From the NCBI RefSeq assembly GCF_043290135.1, contig NC_134702.1:85728317-85792316 (forward strand): a stretch of 64,000 bases of DNA, given 5' to 3'. This document shows positions 9,530 to 20,779 of this stretch, piece by piece. The stretch comes from Rhipicephalus microplus. Its lineage: Eukaryota; Arthropoda; Arachnida; Ixodida; Ixodidae. The first letter of the stretch is position 1; every line of letters begins with the position of its first letter. The translations under genes and the position numbers were made by a program. The notes below the pieces were generated by a model that saw only the letters and a list, made by a program, of their open reading frames with translations, searched no databases and had not been told where the DNA came from.

Positions 9530-12160
9530 ATGAAAATTCGTAAAGTTATTGAGAAGCGTACGCGCTGTGAATTGCATGCATCTACTATGAAAATGTATGT
9601 TGCTACTTCCACTGCGCCTAAAGGCTTATGCCTGTCCTTGAAACCTGCGGTTTCTGAAATGTCGAGTGTACATTTGACTAAATGGAACAACACGCTAGCA
9701 CGAGCTTCTATTGAATTGACCGAGATCATTTCAAAGCATTATGAATCGTCCGCGAAGGTTCTAGCTAATAAGGAGAAACAGCTGCGTGCCACACATGTCC
9801 TAAGCAGTGAAGAAAACAAGGAGCTCCACTTGTACAGGCAGAAAAAGCTGAATGAAATTAACCATGTCAAGCGGAGGAAAATGGTTCGGGATAACATACC
9901 CGTTGCTTTGTATTCCGAAGCGCATGGAAGTGTTTCCGACCCTGCTAAGCATACCGGGCAACTTACTAATATAGTGAATTTATCTAGTCATCAATTAAGT
10001 CTTGAAGAATCTAAGGTTTTGTCGCTAGGTTTAAACTTTTGTCCCGCAACTGGCGGCTACAATGAATTCACGCTCATTGCCGATCTTCATAACTTTGAAA
10101 GAAACATGCGATTGCGCGAGTACTTTTTCAACCGCCAACCAAGTGAACAAACCAACTCCGCGTTACCATCTGGTAAATACTGGACACCACCCACTCAACG
10201 GGATAAATGCCTCGATTTATATATACGAGCTGTACAGGATGATGTACTTCGAGCGTACAAAACACGTTTTCCCTTCCGCCATAACGTCACCTTTAAAGAG
10301 GCTCAGGCTATCAAAGCATTGGCTAGCCGCAATGATATAGTAATTAAGCCAGCAGATAAAGGTGGTGCAGTAGTGGTATTGAATGCTGACAGCTATATTG
10401 GTGAAGCCCAGAGACAACTTGATGACACCACATACTACAGGCGTCTAAATGACGACCCGACAGCGGAATTTAAACGCATTGTCAGTGATGTCGTTACAGA
10501 TCTTGTAAAAGAAAACAAAATCGCTCAGTCTGCATTACGTACGCTGATTCCACTAAGCCCGGTGGCTGGTAGGTTCTACACCCTACCCAAAATTCACAAA
10601 GAAAACATTCCCGGTAGACCGATTGTGTCTGGTATAGGTACGGTGACAGAAAATTTGTCACGCTACGTTGATACCCTCATTTCTTCTATTCCGGTTTCAC
10701 TTCCCTCGTACATTAAAGACACCAATCACTTTTTAAATGATATCATTGATTTAGACATTCCTGATGGGTCATTTTTGGTGATCCTCGATGTTTGTTCTTT
10801 GTACACCAACATTCCCCATTCTGATGGTATCCGCGCTGTTGTAAAAGCGTATAACGAGTCTGACCTCGACAAATCGATAGACTCCTCTACACTAGCTACG
10901 CTTCTCAAATTAATTCTCGAACTAAACAATTTCGAGTTCAACGGACAACACTTCATTCAAGTTAGCGGCACTTCCATGGGCACACGAATAGGCCCGAATT
11001 ACGCAAATATTTTTATGGGCTCTCTAGAACGCGATTTTCTTGCCAGCCGCGATTTGAAGCCTTTTTATTACAAGCGTTTTATCGATGACATTTTTTTAGT
11101 ATGGCATCATGGTGAATCCCAGCTTCTTTCTTTCATCAGCGATTATAATAATGCCCATCCAAATATATCATTCTCGCACTCATACTCGGACACCAGTGTC
11201 AACTTTCTTGACGTCACAGTGACACTGTGCAGTCGAAAATTGACGACCAAACTATATAGGAAACCAACCGATAGACATCAGTATCTTCACTTCCATAGTA
11301 GTCACACAAAACACTGCAAAACCAGTATTCCATATAGTCAGGCCATTCGCTTTAAACGCATCTGCTCTGATAACAATGATTTCGCTCGCAACTGCGAAGA
11401 CCTACGAGGTGCTCTTACGAGGCAAGGATACCCATCGGGAATCATAGACGACGCCCTCAAGAAGGCTAACAACATTGACCGTAAAGAGTTGCTCACAAGC
11501 AACAAACGATCTGCAAACACTTCACGTAACAGTGTTAACCTCATCCTTACGCACTCAGCTTCGGTTCCTAATGTGGCCAATATTCTAAGAAAACACCACA
11601 ATATCTTGCAACAAAGTGATCACTTAAAAGACATTTTTACGGAACCATCGAGGGTAGTTTACCGCAGATCACGCAACCTGCATGATACATTAACATCATC
11701 GAAAATAATTAATCGGTCCAACTACAGTGGTTGCCATCCTTGCAATAAGCCCCGCTGCAAGGTTTGCCCGCACATGTCAAGTACTCATACCGCAACTAGC
11801 ACCGCATCAAACTTTTCCTTAAAAATCAACGGAGACTTCACTTGCGACAGCGCTAATGTTATCTACATGCTTGAGTGCTCCACTTGCCGTATGCAATACA
11901 TTGGACATACCGAAACATCATTCAGGTTACGTTTTAACAACCACAGAGCCCATGCTTCTAACCTTCCTCATCTTCCACTGTCAAAACATGTCCAGATGCC
12001 AGGGCACTCTTTCGAAAACATCAAAGCCACAATATTACAATCCGGGTTTAAAACTCATCATGACCGAGAAGTTCGCGAGTCCTATCTCATTAACAAGTTC
12101 AACACTTTGCACTCAGGCATCAACGAAAGCGTTGGACGCGTTACTTTCCTTTCTATGTAG
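9530..12160 (+). CDS. PLE reverse transcriptase / GIY-YIG endonuclease, right copy
   Basis: This 876-aa protein has the full PLE layout. An N-terminal region holds the PLE motif VLSLGLNF (163-170). RT motifs follow: KPADKGGAVVV (273-283), GRPIVSG (362-368), LDVCSLYTNIP (419-429, catalytic Asp420), SGTSMGTRIGP (479-489), RFIDDIF (516-522, catalytic Asp pair) and NFLDV. The thumb has LYRKPTDRHQYLH (575-587). A CX2CX4CX2C zinc motif (Cys735, 738, 743, 746) links to a GIY-YIG nuclease with VIY (777-779), YIG (790-792), Arg801 and catalytic Glu850. It should copy element RNA into DNA at a nuclease nick. The zinc linker fits the GIY-YIG PLE group (Poseidon/Neptune-like). The frame is fully open; no lesion is seen. 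Confidence 0.95.
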   Translation: MKIRKVIEKRTRCELHASTMKMYVATSTAPKGLCLSLKPAVSEMSSVHLTKWNNTLARASIELTEIISKHYESSAKVLANKEKQLRATHVLSSEENKELHLYRQKKLNEINHVKRRKMVRDNIPVALYSEAHGSVSDPAKHTGQLTNIVNLSSHQLSLEESKVLSLGLNFCPATGGYNEFTLIADLHNFERNMRLREYFFNRQPSEQTNSALPSGKYWTPPTQRDKCLDLYIRAVQDDVLRAYKTRFPFRHNVTFKEAQAIKALASRNDIVIKPADKGGAVVVLNADSYIGEAQRQLDDTTYYRRLNDDPTAEFKRIVSDVVTDLVKENKIAQSALRTLIPLSPVAGRFYTLPKIHKENIPGRPIVSGIGTVTENLSRYVDTLISSIPVSLPSYIKDTNHFLNDIIDLDIPDGSFLVILDVCSLYTNIPHSDGIRAVVKAYNESDLDKSIDSSTLATLLKLILELNNFEFNGQHFIQVSGTSMGTRIGPNYANIFMGSLERDFLASRDLKPFYYKRFIDDIFLVWHHGESQLLSFISDYNNAHPNISFSHSYSDTSVNFLDVTVTLCSRKLTTKLYRKPTDRHQYLHFHSSHTKHCKTSIPYSQAIRFKRICSDNNDFARNCEDLRGALTRQGYPSGIIDDALKKANNIDRKELLTSNKRSANTSRNSVNLILTHSASVPNVANILRKHHNILQQSDHLKDIFTEPSRVVYRRSRNLHDTLTSSKIINRSNYSGCHPCNKPRCKVCPHMSSTHTATSTASNFSLKINGDFTCDSANVIYMLECSTCRMQYIGHTETSFRLRFNNHRAHASNLPHLPLSKHVQMPGHSFENIKATILQSGFKTHHDREVRESYLINKFNTLHSGINESVGRVTFLSM

Positions 12161-12614
12161 CATTGTCCATCACAGGAATGCGTTAAATGCCCCCCAACCC
12201 ATGCCATCGTTTCTTCTCTCATTTGTTTGATTATATATATTTTTTGTGTGTGCTTCCATTTATTATATGTGCGCATGCAGTAGTTTGGCATCAAACTTGA
12301 CGCTTCAGTTACCAGTTGAATTTTGTTTACTGTCCCTCGGGTATCTTACAGTGTGCGTGACATGTGCTCATGATATTCGCTTGGCTTATGAAGTGCTTTA
12401 TTGCTTTAAAAATTTGCCCTACGCATAAAAATTTGCCCTACGCTGAAGCTATGCGCTCATATCTTGAGTTATCCACAGCGATATTGTTGCTCAATACTCG
12501 TATCAAATTATACTGACAATGTTGTTTTGGTATTGCTTTCGCACTTTCTAATCACTATTCTGATCAATTGTGTGATTTCAACGGCCCTTAAAAGGGGCAT
12601 CTGCTTGTCTACTC

Positions 12615-12661
12615 TTTATTCCCTGACGAAGGCCGTGCCACGGCTGAAACGTTGGCATAAA
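12615..12661 (+). ncRNA. Predicted type I hammerhead ribozyme (right PLE copy)
   Basis: The core CTGACGA (12623-12629) and GAAAC (12646-12650) flank stem II (A-U, G-C, one bulged G, then CCGU/ACGG around a GCC loop). Stem III is only the self-complementary ACGT (12649-12652). Stem I pairs TTTATTCC (12615-12622) with GGCATAAA (12654-12661), with one mismatch. Cleavage is predicted after GTT at 12653. Hammerheads are established in PLE terminal repeats; a two-pair stem III suggests activity as a dimer. Confidence 0.75.
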
Positions 12662-12702
12662 AGTATTGCTCTTTCGTACGTGTACTCGCTTGTGTTCTTT
12701 AT

Positions 12703-12760
12703 ACGTACCAGACCCCTTGAACTTCCTGCTGAATATATATATACATATATATATATATAT
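12703..12760. repeat. AT-rich junction between PLE and gypsy LTR
   Basis: A short unique piece (cgtaccagaccccttgaact) and two TA runs separate the PLE end from the first LTR. Confidence 0.7.
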
Positions 12761-12880
12761 TGTTACGGATGTGATGGGTTTATTTACACTGAAAATGCCA
12801 GTGCTCAACCGTCACTGCCGAATCACCATCGCTTGAGAGCGTCCTACCTTTTCTTTCTCGCTCTTTCAGTCCGTGTTAGA
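12761..12880 (-). repeat. 3' LTR of the outer gypsy element (gypsy-2)
   Basis: On the minus strand it ends CCGTAACA at 12761 and contains a TGTAAATAAACC polyadenylation region. The 5' edge is near 12880, just after a purine tract (CCGGAGGAAAA). The opening dinucleotide is altered from the expected TG. No matching 5' LTR remains at the other end. Confidence 0.6.
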
Positions 12881-14326
12881 TTTTCCTCCGGGCAAGCTGG
12901 AGCTCACCGAGCGAGTTTAGAAGCGATCGGTTCTTGTAGGGCTTCAATCGGGCAATGTGCACATTTTGCATCTTACGCGAACGCCGGTCCTGAGCTGTCA
13001 CTTTCGCAACAGCGTAAATGACGACGTCACTCAAGCATTGAGTAGGGACGAATGCTTCTGGGTACTTAGAAAGAAGTTTTTGGCAAAGTCCCTTCTTTAG
13101 TATGGGCGTCCACAGCCAGACAAAATCACCCGTAGCGAATGTCACGGGTGGGTGTTTTGCGTCGTAACGGTTTTTCGGGCGAGCGTGGGCGGAGAGAGTT
13201 CGGAGCCGAGCAAGTCGACGAGCTTCTTCGGCGTGACAAAAAGTCTGCGCGACACTGGCGTTCTTGCTCGTCGAAAAAGGAAGCATGGTGTCAAGAAAAC
13301 TTTGGGGATGGCGAGCATGAAGAAGAAAAAAAGGCGTATATCCTGTGACACCGTGTTTCGCGGTATTAAAGGCGCATGTAACAAAAGGTAATACGGCATC
13401 CAAGTTCTTGTGATCTGCCGCGGCGTGCATTGAAAGCATGTTGATGATGGTACAATTGGTGCGCTCAGTGAGGCCGTCGGTCTGAGGGTAGTATGGCGTG
13501 GAGTGCTGATACTGGCACCCACAAAGCCATAGCAACTCTTCGACAACGTCACCGGTAAACTGCCGGCCGCGATTACTTATCACCACACGAGGGGCCCCAT
13601 GACGGAGTACATACGAGTGAAGAAACCATGACACATAAGATGGTGTGGCTGAAGCAACCGCCATCGTTTCAGTATACCGCGTCAAGTAATCTACGCACAC
13701 AATAATTCAGCGGCGGCCAGTGGTAGACTTGGGGAAAGGGCCCAGTAAATCTATGCCGACTTTTTCGAATGGTGATGTCGGTGGCTTAACCGGTTGCAGA
13801 TGGCCGGCTAATAGCGTGGTAATTGTTTGTGGCGTTGGCAGACATCACAACTTGCGACGTAGTGTTTAGTGGTCTTCGAGAGTCGAGGCCAGTAAAAACG
13901 TTGTCGGATACGATAAAGCGTCCGGGAAAATCCAAGGTGCTCAGACGTTATGTCATCGTGCATGGCTTGGAATACCGCAATACGCAGGCATTCTGGCATG
14001 ACGAGGAGTAGGGTGGAACCATAGCTGGAGTAATTCTTGCGATGTAGTAGGGCGTCATGAATCACGAATGGCGTGCTGGGTTTGAAGCTACGAGCCACAT
14101 CAATCATTGTTTTCAGCGAAGGGTGACGCTGTTGCTCGTGACGGAAGACGTCCAAATTTGAAAAGTTAGAGGAGATTGCAGCCAGGTAGTTATTGAAATC
14201 ATCATCGTCAGCATCCATAGTCAGAGATGGAAGACGAGATAAGCAGTCGGCATCTGCGTGACATCGACCGCTCTTGTAGGTCTCAGAATAATTATATTCT
14301 TCAAGCCATAAGGCCCAACGAGCCAA
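12881..14326 (-). pseudogene. gypsy-2 integrase (with end of RNase H)
   Basis: Two frames. 13808-14326 has the end of RNase H (KSGRCHADADCLSR) and the integrase zinc domain (EHLGFSRT ... CDVCQRHK). 12876-13700 has the catalytic core and the C-terminal region (IARLKPY). The core keeps VDYLTRY and the Glu of GLTERTN. The second catalytic residue reads VISNRGRQF where the family has ISDRG, so Asp is replaced by Asn. The GPY position is changed to PEAF. The two frames are joined only through a frameshift near 13.7-13.8 kb. Confidence 0.85.
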
Positions 14327-14401
14327 CTGGCCAGCTGGGTCCCGTAGTCTGACAAGCCAACAAAGAGAATGATGATCTGTGACGATCTTGAATTGTCGGC
14401 C

Positions 14402-15529
14402 CTACAAATAAGGTCTTATTTTTTGGATGGCGAAAACAACCGCAAGACATTTCAGTTCAGTGACCATATAATTCCTCTCCGCCTTAACCAAAGTACGACT
14501 TGCATACGCCACGACGTGCTGGCGGCTGTCGTGATATTGAACTAGCACGGCACCAACACCGATACCACTAGCATCTGTACGCAATTCCGTGAGTGCCTTC
14601 GGGTCGAAATGGCGCGAGAGGGGCCCGGAAGTAAGCAAATACTTCCGCTGCTCGAAAACAGCTTCACATTCAACGGTCCATCGGAATGGGGCGTTTTTGT
14701 GGAGCCACTCTGTCAGAGGAGGAGGAAGCTGGGTGAAGTCTTTGATGAACCGGCGAAAATAAGAACACAGGTCCAGGAAGCTGCGGAGATCCTTCATAGA
14801 CGTTGGTTGCTTGAAGTCTCGGACAGCATTGATTTTTTGCGGGTATTGCCGTATACCGACCCTGTCGAATAGATATCCGAGCACAAGGGCTTGACGCTCA
14901 CCAAAACGACACTTCTTTGCGTTTAAAACGAGACCAGCTTGTTTGACTCTATCTAGAACAACGCTAAGCCGATGGTTGGGCTCGTGGAATGTCTTGACAA
15001 AAATAATTACATCATCGAGATAACACATACTTATCTCCCATTTGAGACCGCGAAGAATGGAGTCCACGAATCGCTCGAAGATAGCTGGGGCATACATAAG
15101 CCAATTGGCATAACGTTAAACTCAAATGACGCCATCAGGCGTGACAAAATCAGTCTTCTCGCTGTCAGATGGATGCATTGGTATCTGCCAGTATCCAGAC
15201 CTTAAGTCGACGGACGAAAAGGATGCGACCGAGTGCAGGCGATAAACAGCATCATTGATGCGTGGTAGCGGATACACGTCTTTCTTTGTGACGGCGTTCA
15301 GACGGCGGTAGTCTGCACTAAATCGCCAAGAGTTGTGTTTCTTTTTTATCAACATAACAGGAGCTGCCAAGGGACAGCTTGACTCTTGAATAACGCCTTT
15401 CTGCAGCATGTCGTTGAACTGATCGGCGATCACTTTCCTCTCTGACGGGGATACGCGATATAGTTTCTGGCGTATCGGTGTAGCAGCTCCCATGTTGACG
15501 CGGTGGTGCATACGGGACTCGGTCCACAT
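14402..15529 (-). pseudogene. gypsy-2 reverse transcriptase and RNase H
   Basis: The N-terminal RT half is at 15122-15529 (ADYRRLNAVTKKDVYPLPRI, then SSVDLRSGYWQI). The second half is at 14402-15097 with the intact catalytic box YLDDVIIF, the primer-grip region, and RNase H (LRTDASGIGVGAVL, VTELKCLAVVFAI). A frameshift separates them at about 15.1 kb. The order RT-RNase H-IN on one strand is the Ty3/gypsy order. Confidence 0.85.
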
Positions 15530-15544
15530 GGGACAAAGCTTGTC

Positions 15545-16408
15545 TTAAGCGAAATGAAAGACTCCCTCGTAGCGTGTAAGCATCTCCTTTAGGACATCCT
15601 GCTCGGAAGAAGGCAACGACTTATTGGTCACGCGTTTCATCTCGGCTGAGTAGTTGGGTGCAGTCTGAGTGATGGCTGGAGACTCTGAGACCATTCTGAC
15701 GTCAACTGTGACCGGCTCCTCAAACTTTCTGAGTTTAAACCTGGCTTGTAGGACAACAGGCTCTGATGCTACGTTTAGTGCCCAAAAACAAGCATATCCG
15801 TTGATGGCTGTAAGGACAGACCATGGGACCAGCACATTCGTCTAATGACGTTTGTATTTTCGGGCTCGACAAGTCCAGTGCGGGGTCCTGAGCGGACGTG
15901 AGAAGAGCATACGAGAAGAAACATTGCTGTCCGAACAGGGATCGTCACATCATCAGACAACGAAAACGCATTGATGGGGAGGGTTGGAAAATTGTCAACT
16001 ATCGCAGCGGGCAACGTACTTGGTAGAAGAATCTCTCCAGTTCCACAGTCAAGCGTAGCGCCGCATTCATGAAGGAGGTCATTCCCTAAAATGACGCCAT
16101 GAGTTGCGCGAGCTAGTACAGTGAATTCAACTCGGAAATTTTGTCCACCAATCATGAGTACAACTGAGCAAATACCAACAGGGCATAACGCTTCACCTCC
16201 AACTCCACGAAAAGTTTCTTTACAATCCCATGCGAACATTGCTTTTGTGGCCCAAGAAACAATGATTGAAACGAAAACTCATAACTGAAATAGCAGCACC
16301 AGTGTCTACAAGAGCAAGAGTGTCTACACCGTCTATACACACATGCACTTCGTTCATCAATATCACAGCCGAAGCAGGAATTAGCGAAACTGACCGTCCC
16401 GCGACCAC
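15545..16408 (-). pseudogene. gypsy-2 protease and PR-RT linker
   Basis: The retropepsin active site reads ALVDTGAAISVMS at about 16320. Its second half follows in another frame (THGVILGNDLLHECGATLDC). The linker region continues to 15545. At least two frameshifts are present. Family knowledge places the D-T/S-G-A motif as the aspartic protease dyad half-site. Confidence 0.75.
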
Positions 16409-17100
16409 ACCTCTATCGGCCGCACCAGCTGGTTCCCCAGCTGATGCGGGGAAGGCGACAGACGATGCGAAGACGGCGACCGGCGGAAACGTGCCGGAGG
16501 TGGCGTCAGGCTTCGCTCGGAGGCGGGGGAATCGCGGCGAAATTCGTTAAGCCATTGCTGTCGGGGACGGTGGTCGGCCGGGTGAGCGGACCAGGTTTCG
16601 TTCATACGAGGCGGGTATGTCGAAAAACGTGACGGCACAGGCGTTTTGTGCATGCGAGCCGGGTACGTCGAAAAACGTGGCGCCGCAGGCGGCCGGCTGG
16701 GACAAAAGCGTGAAATATGCCCTGGGAGACCACATGTGTAGCAAACGGGGACTTATCGGCTTACATTAACTGGAGCAGAGGGGGCAGAAGTACGAGGAGA
16801 CAGGTCTTGCTCCGCAGGAACATTTCCTGGTCACCTATAGTAGTCTTCTGGTAGAGGCCTGGTTGACAATGGGCGGAGGTCTGCAGCGGCACGTCAAGAT
16901 GATGACATCTGGTGGTGGCCGTGACCCGTCAAGGAAAACGGAAACCGTGGAGTTAATTCTGCATTTTCTGTGCGTGGTTGATTTTCGACGCGGCGCTCTC
17001 GCGTCCAGTAGGAAGGTGGTTCGGGGCACGCGGCAAACGAGCATTGGTGGTGAGCATCACCTGCTTGAAGTCGTACGAGCTCTTCTCGAACTACCTGACG
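16409..17100 (-). pseudogene. gypsy-2 gag C-terminus with CCHC zinc knuckle
   Basis: A complete CX2CX4HX4C knuckle (CYTCGLPGHISRFC) is encoded at 16702-16743 on the minus strand. It is followed by an Arg/Pro/Ser-rich tail with a short internal duplication (RFSTYPARM / RFSTYPPRM). Upstream gag, in broken frames, runs to about 17100, where an RTE LINE interrupts it. Confidence 0.7.
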
Positions 17101-17690
17101 TCATCATCATCAGCCTGACTACGTCCGCCGCAGCACAAAGGCCTCTCCCATGTTCCGCCAGTTAACCCGGTCCTGTGCTTGCTGCTGCCAATTTATACCC
17201 GCAAACTTCTCAATCCCATCTGCCCACCTAACATTCTGTCTCCCCCTAACCAACTCGCCTTCTCTGGGAATCCAGTTAGTTACCCTTAATGACCAGCGGT
17301 TATTCTGTCTACGCGCTGCATGTCCGGCCCATGTCCAATTCTTCTTCTTAATTTCAGCTATGATATCCTTAACCCCCATTTGTTCCCTAATCCACTCTGC
17401 TCTCTTCTTGTCTCTTAAGGTTACACCAACCATTTTTCTTTCCATTGCTCGCTGCGTCATCCTCAATTTAATCTGAACCCTTTTTGTAAGTCTCCAGGTT
17501 TCTGCTCCGTAGCTAAGTACCGGCAAGATACAGCTGTTATATACCTTCCTCTGGAGGGATAGTGGCAATCTACCTGTCATAATTTGAGAGTGCTTTCCAA
17601 ATGTGCTCCACCCCATTCTTATTCTTCTAGTTACTTCAATTTCGTGGTTCGGCTTCATTTCGTGGTTCGGCTTGAACACTCCATAGAAGG
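17101..17690 (-). mobile_element. 5'-truncated RTE-type LINE inserted in gypsy-2 gag
   Basis: A 186-codon open frame encodes the C-terminal end of an endonuclease-RT protein (VLSYGAETWRLTKR, NWTWAGHAARR, GRQNVRWADGIEKFAG, WRNMGEAFVL). The 3' end reads ctgatgatgatgacg, typical of RTE tails. The 5' junction has a 14 bp direct repeat (tcgtggttcggctt twice) and a 12 bp-armed hairpin (17671-17700). Gag coding resumes on the far side. Confidence 0.85.
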
Positions 17691-17700
17691 AGTGTTCAAG

Positions 17701-17937
17701 TTCTCTTTCTTTGTGAGAAAATTGTACACGTCCTCGGCGATGCCTTTTAATAAATGACCGACTTTGACTTCGTCAGACATATTTGCATTGACAATCAGGC
17801 AAAGCTTCAATACCTCTTTAATGTAGGTTGTCCACGTTTCGCGGGCAAGTGAGCCCTACGTGACAGCGTTTGCTCAGCCTTCTTTTTCATAGAACTCGTG
17901 TCCCCAAAGCAGGCCTTCAGTGCCTCAACAAATATAT
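17701..17937 (-). pseudogene. gypsy-2 gag middle fragment
   Basis: In shifting frames it encodes gag-like sequence (VEALKACFGDTS; DEVKVGHLLKGIAEDVYNF). The second motif is the same as in the gag of the nested element (VNNVLKGIAEDAFNL), so the two elements are related. It joins the gag N-terminus at 23011 when the 17938-23010 element is removed. Confidence 0.75.
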
Positions 17938-18076
17938 TGTTACGGGTAACTTATTCAATAAATTAAATACGATGCACCGTACTCGGCGAACAAGATGGCG
18001 ACAGTTTGTCAACAACCAGCCACCAACGTCGTCTTTCTCTTTCTTGCAACCAGGCTGTGCCAGCTGTTGTGTATCA
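17938..18076 (-). repeat. gypsy-3 3' LTR
   Basis: 139 bp, TGATACAC...GTAACA on the minus strand. It contains TTTATTGAATAAGTTACC near its end. The polypurine tract GGGCGGGGGGTGA lies just upstream (18077-18090). Confidence 0.9.
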
Positions 18077-18481
18077 TCACCCCCCGCCCGTAGAAGCACC
18101 GTCTCGGTGCTTGAGCAACTCGGATGCGGTAGAAGGAGGGTGATAAGGCTTGAGTCGAGCTATGTGCATGATGTAACTCGAAGGTGACGATGATGACGTT
18201 GAATCGGCTAGAACGATCTCGTATGTAACGCCAGTCACCTGGTGAACGACGCGGTATGGTCCAGTGTAGCGTGACAGCAGTTTTTCAGAAAGCCCTACAC
18301 GCCGAGTTGGGGACCAGAGGAGGACAAGGGAACCCGGTGAAAAGTGCACGTTTTGATGATGGGAATCGTAGAGCTGTCTTTGGTGCTCCTGTGAGGCCTG
18401 CAGGTGGCTGCGAGCGAGTTGGAGTGCGTGGTCGGCTCGCGCAATGGCTTCGCCGGCATACTCAGTGACCGAGGGCAGCAA
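18077..18481 (-). pseudogene. gypsy-3 integrase C-terminus (GPY domain)
   Basis: Encodes LLSRYTGPYRVVHQVTGVTY and IMHIARLKPY, the GPY/F domain and the conserved terminal motif, ending close to the polypurine tract. The ORF is separated from the main integrase frame by a stop/frameshift near 18.49 kb. Confidence 0.8.
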
Positions 18482-18505
18482 GGTGTCAAATGGTAGGGCG
18501 GGTTC

Positions 18506-19738
18506 TCAGCCGTATAGAAGATAGAATGATGAATAGCCGGCAGTGTCGTGATGTGACGAATTATATGCGAACGTCACAAATGGCAAATGAACGTCCCAGT
18601 CTTGGTGGTCGGCTGCTACGTAGTTAGAAAGCATGTCGGTTATGGTGCAGTTGAGGCGCTTCATAAGACCGTTCGTTTGCGGATGGTACGAAGTGGCAAA
18701 CTTGTGCTTTGCAGAGCAAGAGCGCAGTATTTCATCAACGACAGCTGATAGGAAGGTCCAGCCCCGGTCAGTGACAAGTTGGCGTGGAGCTCCGTGTACT
18801 AAAATAATATCATATACCAGAAAGTCCCCCATATCGGTTGCGCAACTCGCCGGAAGTGCTCGTGTGATAGCGTACCGTGTCGCATAGTCAGTGGCGACAG
18901 CGATCCATTTGTTGCCTGAGCTGGAGATCGGGAATGGGCCAAGCAGGTCGAGGCCAACTCGAAAAAAAAGGTTCAATGAGAATGTCGATCGGCTGAAGAA
19001 ATCCAGCTGGTAGGGAAGATGGCTTTTTGTGGCGCTGGCAGGGCTCACAAGCGGCGACGTAGCGTCGAACAGAGCGGGCAAGACCAGGCCAAAAAAACGA
19101 CGACGTATACGGTCGTATGTGCGAGAGACGCCCAAGTGGCCCGCCAAAGGAGCGTCTTGAAGTTGGTTGAGAACAGTCACACGAAGATCTGCTGGTATGA
19201 CGGGGAGCAAGTCATGGCCATATGGATCGAGGTTACGGTGATACAGAATGCCGTCTTTTACCAGGAACATTTGTAGAGATACGTCGCTAGGCATTGACTC
19301 AAGCTTGTCAATGATGGTTCGCAGGGAAGCATCCCGGTGTTGTTCGTGGCCAATGTTGACTAGCTGCGTCACAGACAGAATGTCTGGAAAGGTGTCAGTA
19401 TGGGCAGCCTCTTCCACAGGGTAGCGTGATAAACAATCTGCATCTTGATGGGACCACTCTGTTTTGTACGATACGGTGAACGTGTATTCTTGTAATCGTA
19501 GGGACCAACGAGCGAGGCGTCCTGGGGGATCCTTGAGTGAAGCCAGCCAGCAGAGCGCGTGGTGGTCGGTGATTACCATGAATGGACGCCCGTATAAGTA
19601 TGGGCGAAACTTGGTGACTGCCCACACAAGAGCGAGACACTCAATCTCCGTGATTGAATAGTTGCGCTCAGCTGTAGATAGCAGTCGGCTTGCACATGCT
19701 ATAACACGGTCATGTCCGCGTTGGTGTTGCAATAGCAT
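18506..19738 (-). pseudogene. gypsy-3 RNase H and integrase core
   Basis: This 410-codon frame has RNase H (ITEIECLALVWAV, VITDHHALCWL, DADCLSRYP) and then integrase (HLGVSRTYDRIRRRFF). Between about 19000 and 19090 the translation leaves the family consensus and returns, so two compensating indels have scrambled the Cys-Cys half of the zinc finger. In the core the first two Asp are kept (LDLLGPF, VTDRG), but the catalytic Glu motif reads NGLMKRLN instead of NGLTERLN. Confidence 0.85.
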
Positions 19739-20779
19739 TGCACCGATGCCATGACTACTAGCGTCAGTGCGAACCTCGGTTGGAGCAGATGGATCGAAAT
19801 GAGCTAAAATCGGCGGTGTTGTAAGGAGCGTCGTGAGCTGAGAAAAAAATAAGGCTTGATCTGCGCCCCAGAAAAACGGGGCGTCCTTCTTCAGGAGGTT
19901 TGTGAGTTTGCGTGCAATGATGGCGAAGTCCTTAACAAACCGTCAAAAGTAGGAGCACAAGCCCACAAATCTGCGAACGTCCTTTGTTGACTTCGGAACA
20001 GGAAAGTCCGTGACGGTGCGAATTTTCTCAGGATCCAGGTGGACTTCTGCGGCATCGACAATGTGGCCAAGTACGGTTACTTGATGACGAGCAAATTGGC
20101 ATGTCGACGAGTTCAGTTGAAGTCTGGCTCAACGAAAAACTTCAAGAATCGCCGATAAACGCTTGAGATGGGAGCCGAATGTGAGCGAGAAAACGATAAC
20201 GCCGTCTAAATAACATAACCAGGTTGACCATTCAAACCCTTAGAGCAATGAGTCCATCATTCTTTCGAATGTGGCCGGCGCGTTACAGAGACCAAAGGGC
20301 ATAACTTTGAAGTGATAAAGCCCGTCAGGAGTGACAAATGCGGTCTTCTCACGGTTTATCTCGTCCACAGCGATCTGCCAATAGCCAGATTAAAGGTCGA
20401 TAGTGGAAAATTACGTAGTACCGTGAAGGCCGTCTAAGGCATCGTCCATTCTAGGCAACGGTAAACATCTTTCTTCGTAATTTTGTTGAGATGCCTATAA
20501 TCTACGCAAAAGCGCCATGTTCCTTCCTTTTTTTGATCAGGACGACAGGAGAAGCCCAGAGCTACAAGAGGGCTCGATTATGTCTTTTGCAAGCATCTTT
20601 TCGACTTCATGTTGTATTACATTGCGCTCGGACGCGGAAACACGGTATGGACGTCGGTGAATGGGACTCGCGTCACCAGTATTGATGCGATGAGTAACAA
20701 CACTCGTTCGGCTTAAAGCCGTGCTGGCAAAGTCGAAAATGTCACTATAGGACTCCAGGACGTGACGAAGGGCTTCCAC
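19739..20779 (-). pseudogene. gypsy-3 reverse transcriptase, heavily interrupted
   Basis: The start of RT is readable at 20537-20779 (HRINTGDASPIHRRPYRVS then EVEKMLAKDIIEPS). The rest down to 19739 shows RT-like segments only in short pieces in different frames, with many stops. Position between PR and RNase H makes the assignment firm although no active-site box stays open. Confidence 0.7.

Larger units (their letters stand above)
9154..12702 (+). mobile_element. Penelope-like element, right copy
   Basis: Plus-strand copy. Homology to the left arm starts at 9154 and stops at 12702, just after CTTTAT. The element itself probably extends upstream into the spacer, because the SGNH-like ORF is continuous with its upstream ORF. 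The right flank (acgtaccagacccc) differs from the left flank (TA tract), so the repeat boundary coincides with the 3' end of the element on both sides. Confidence 0.9.
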
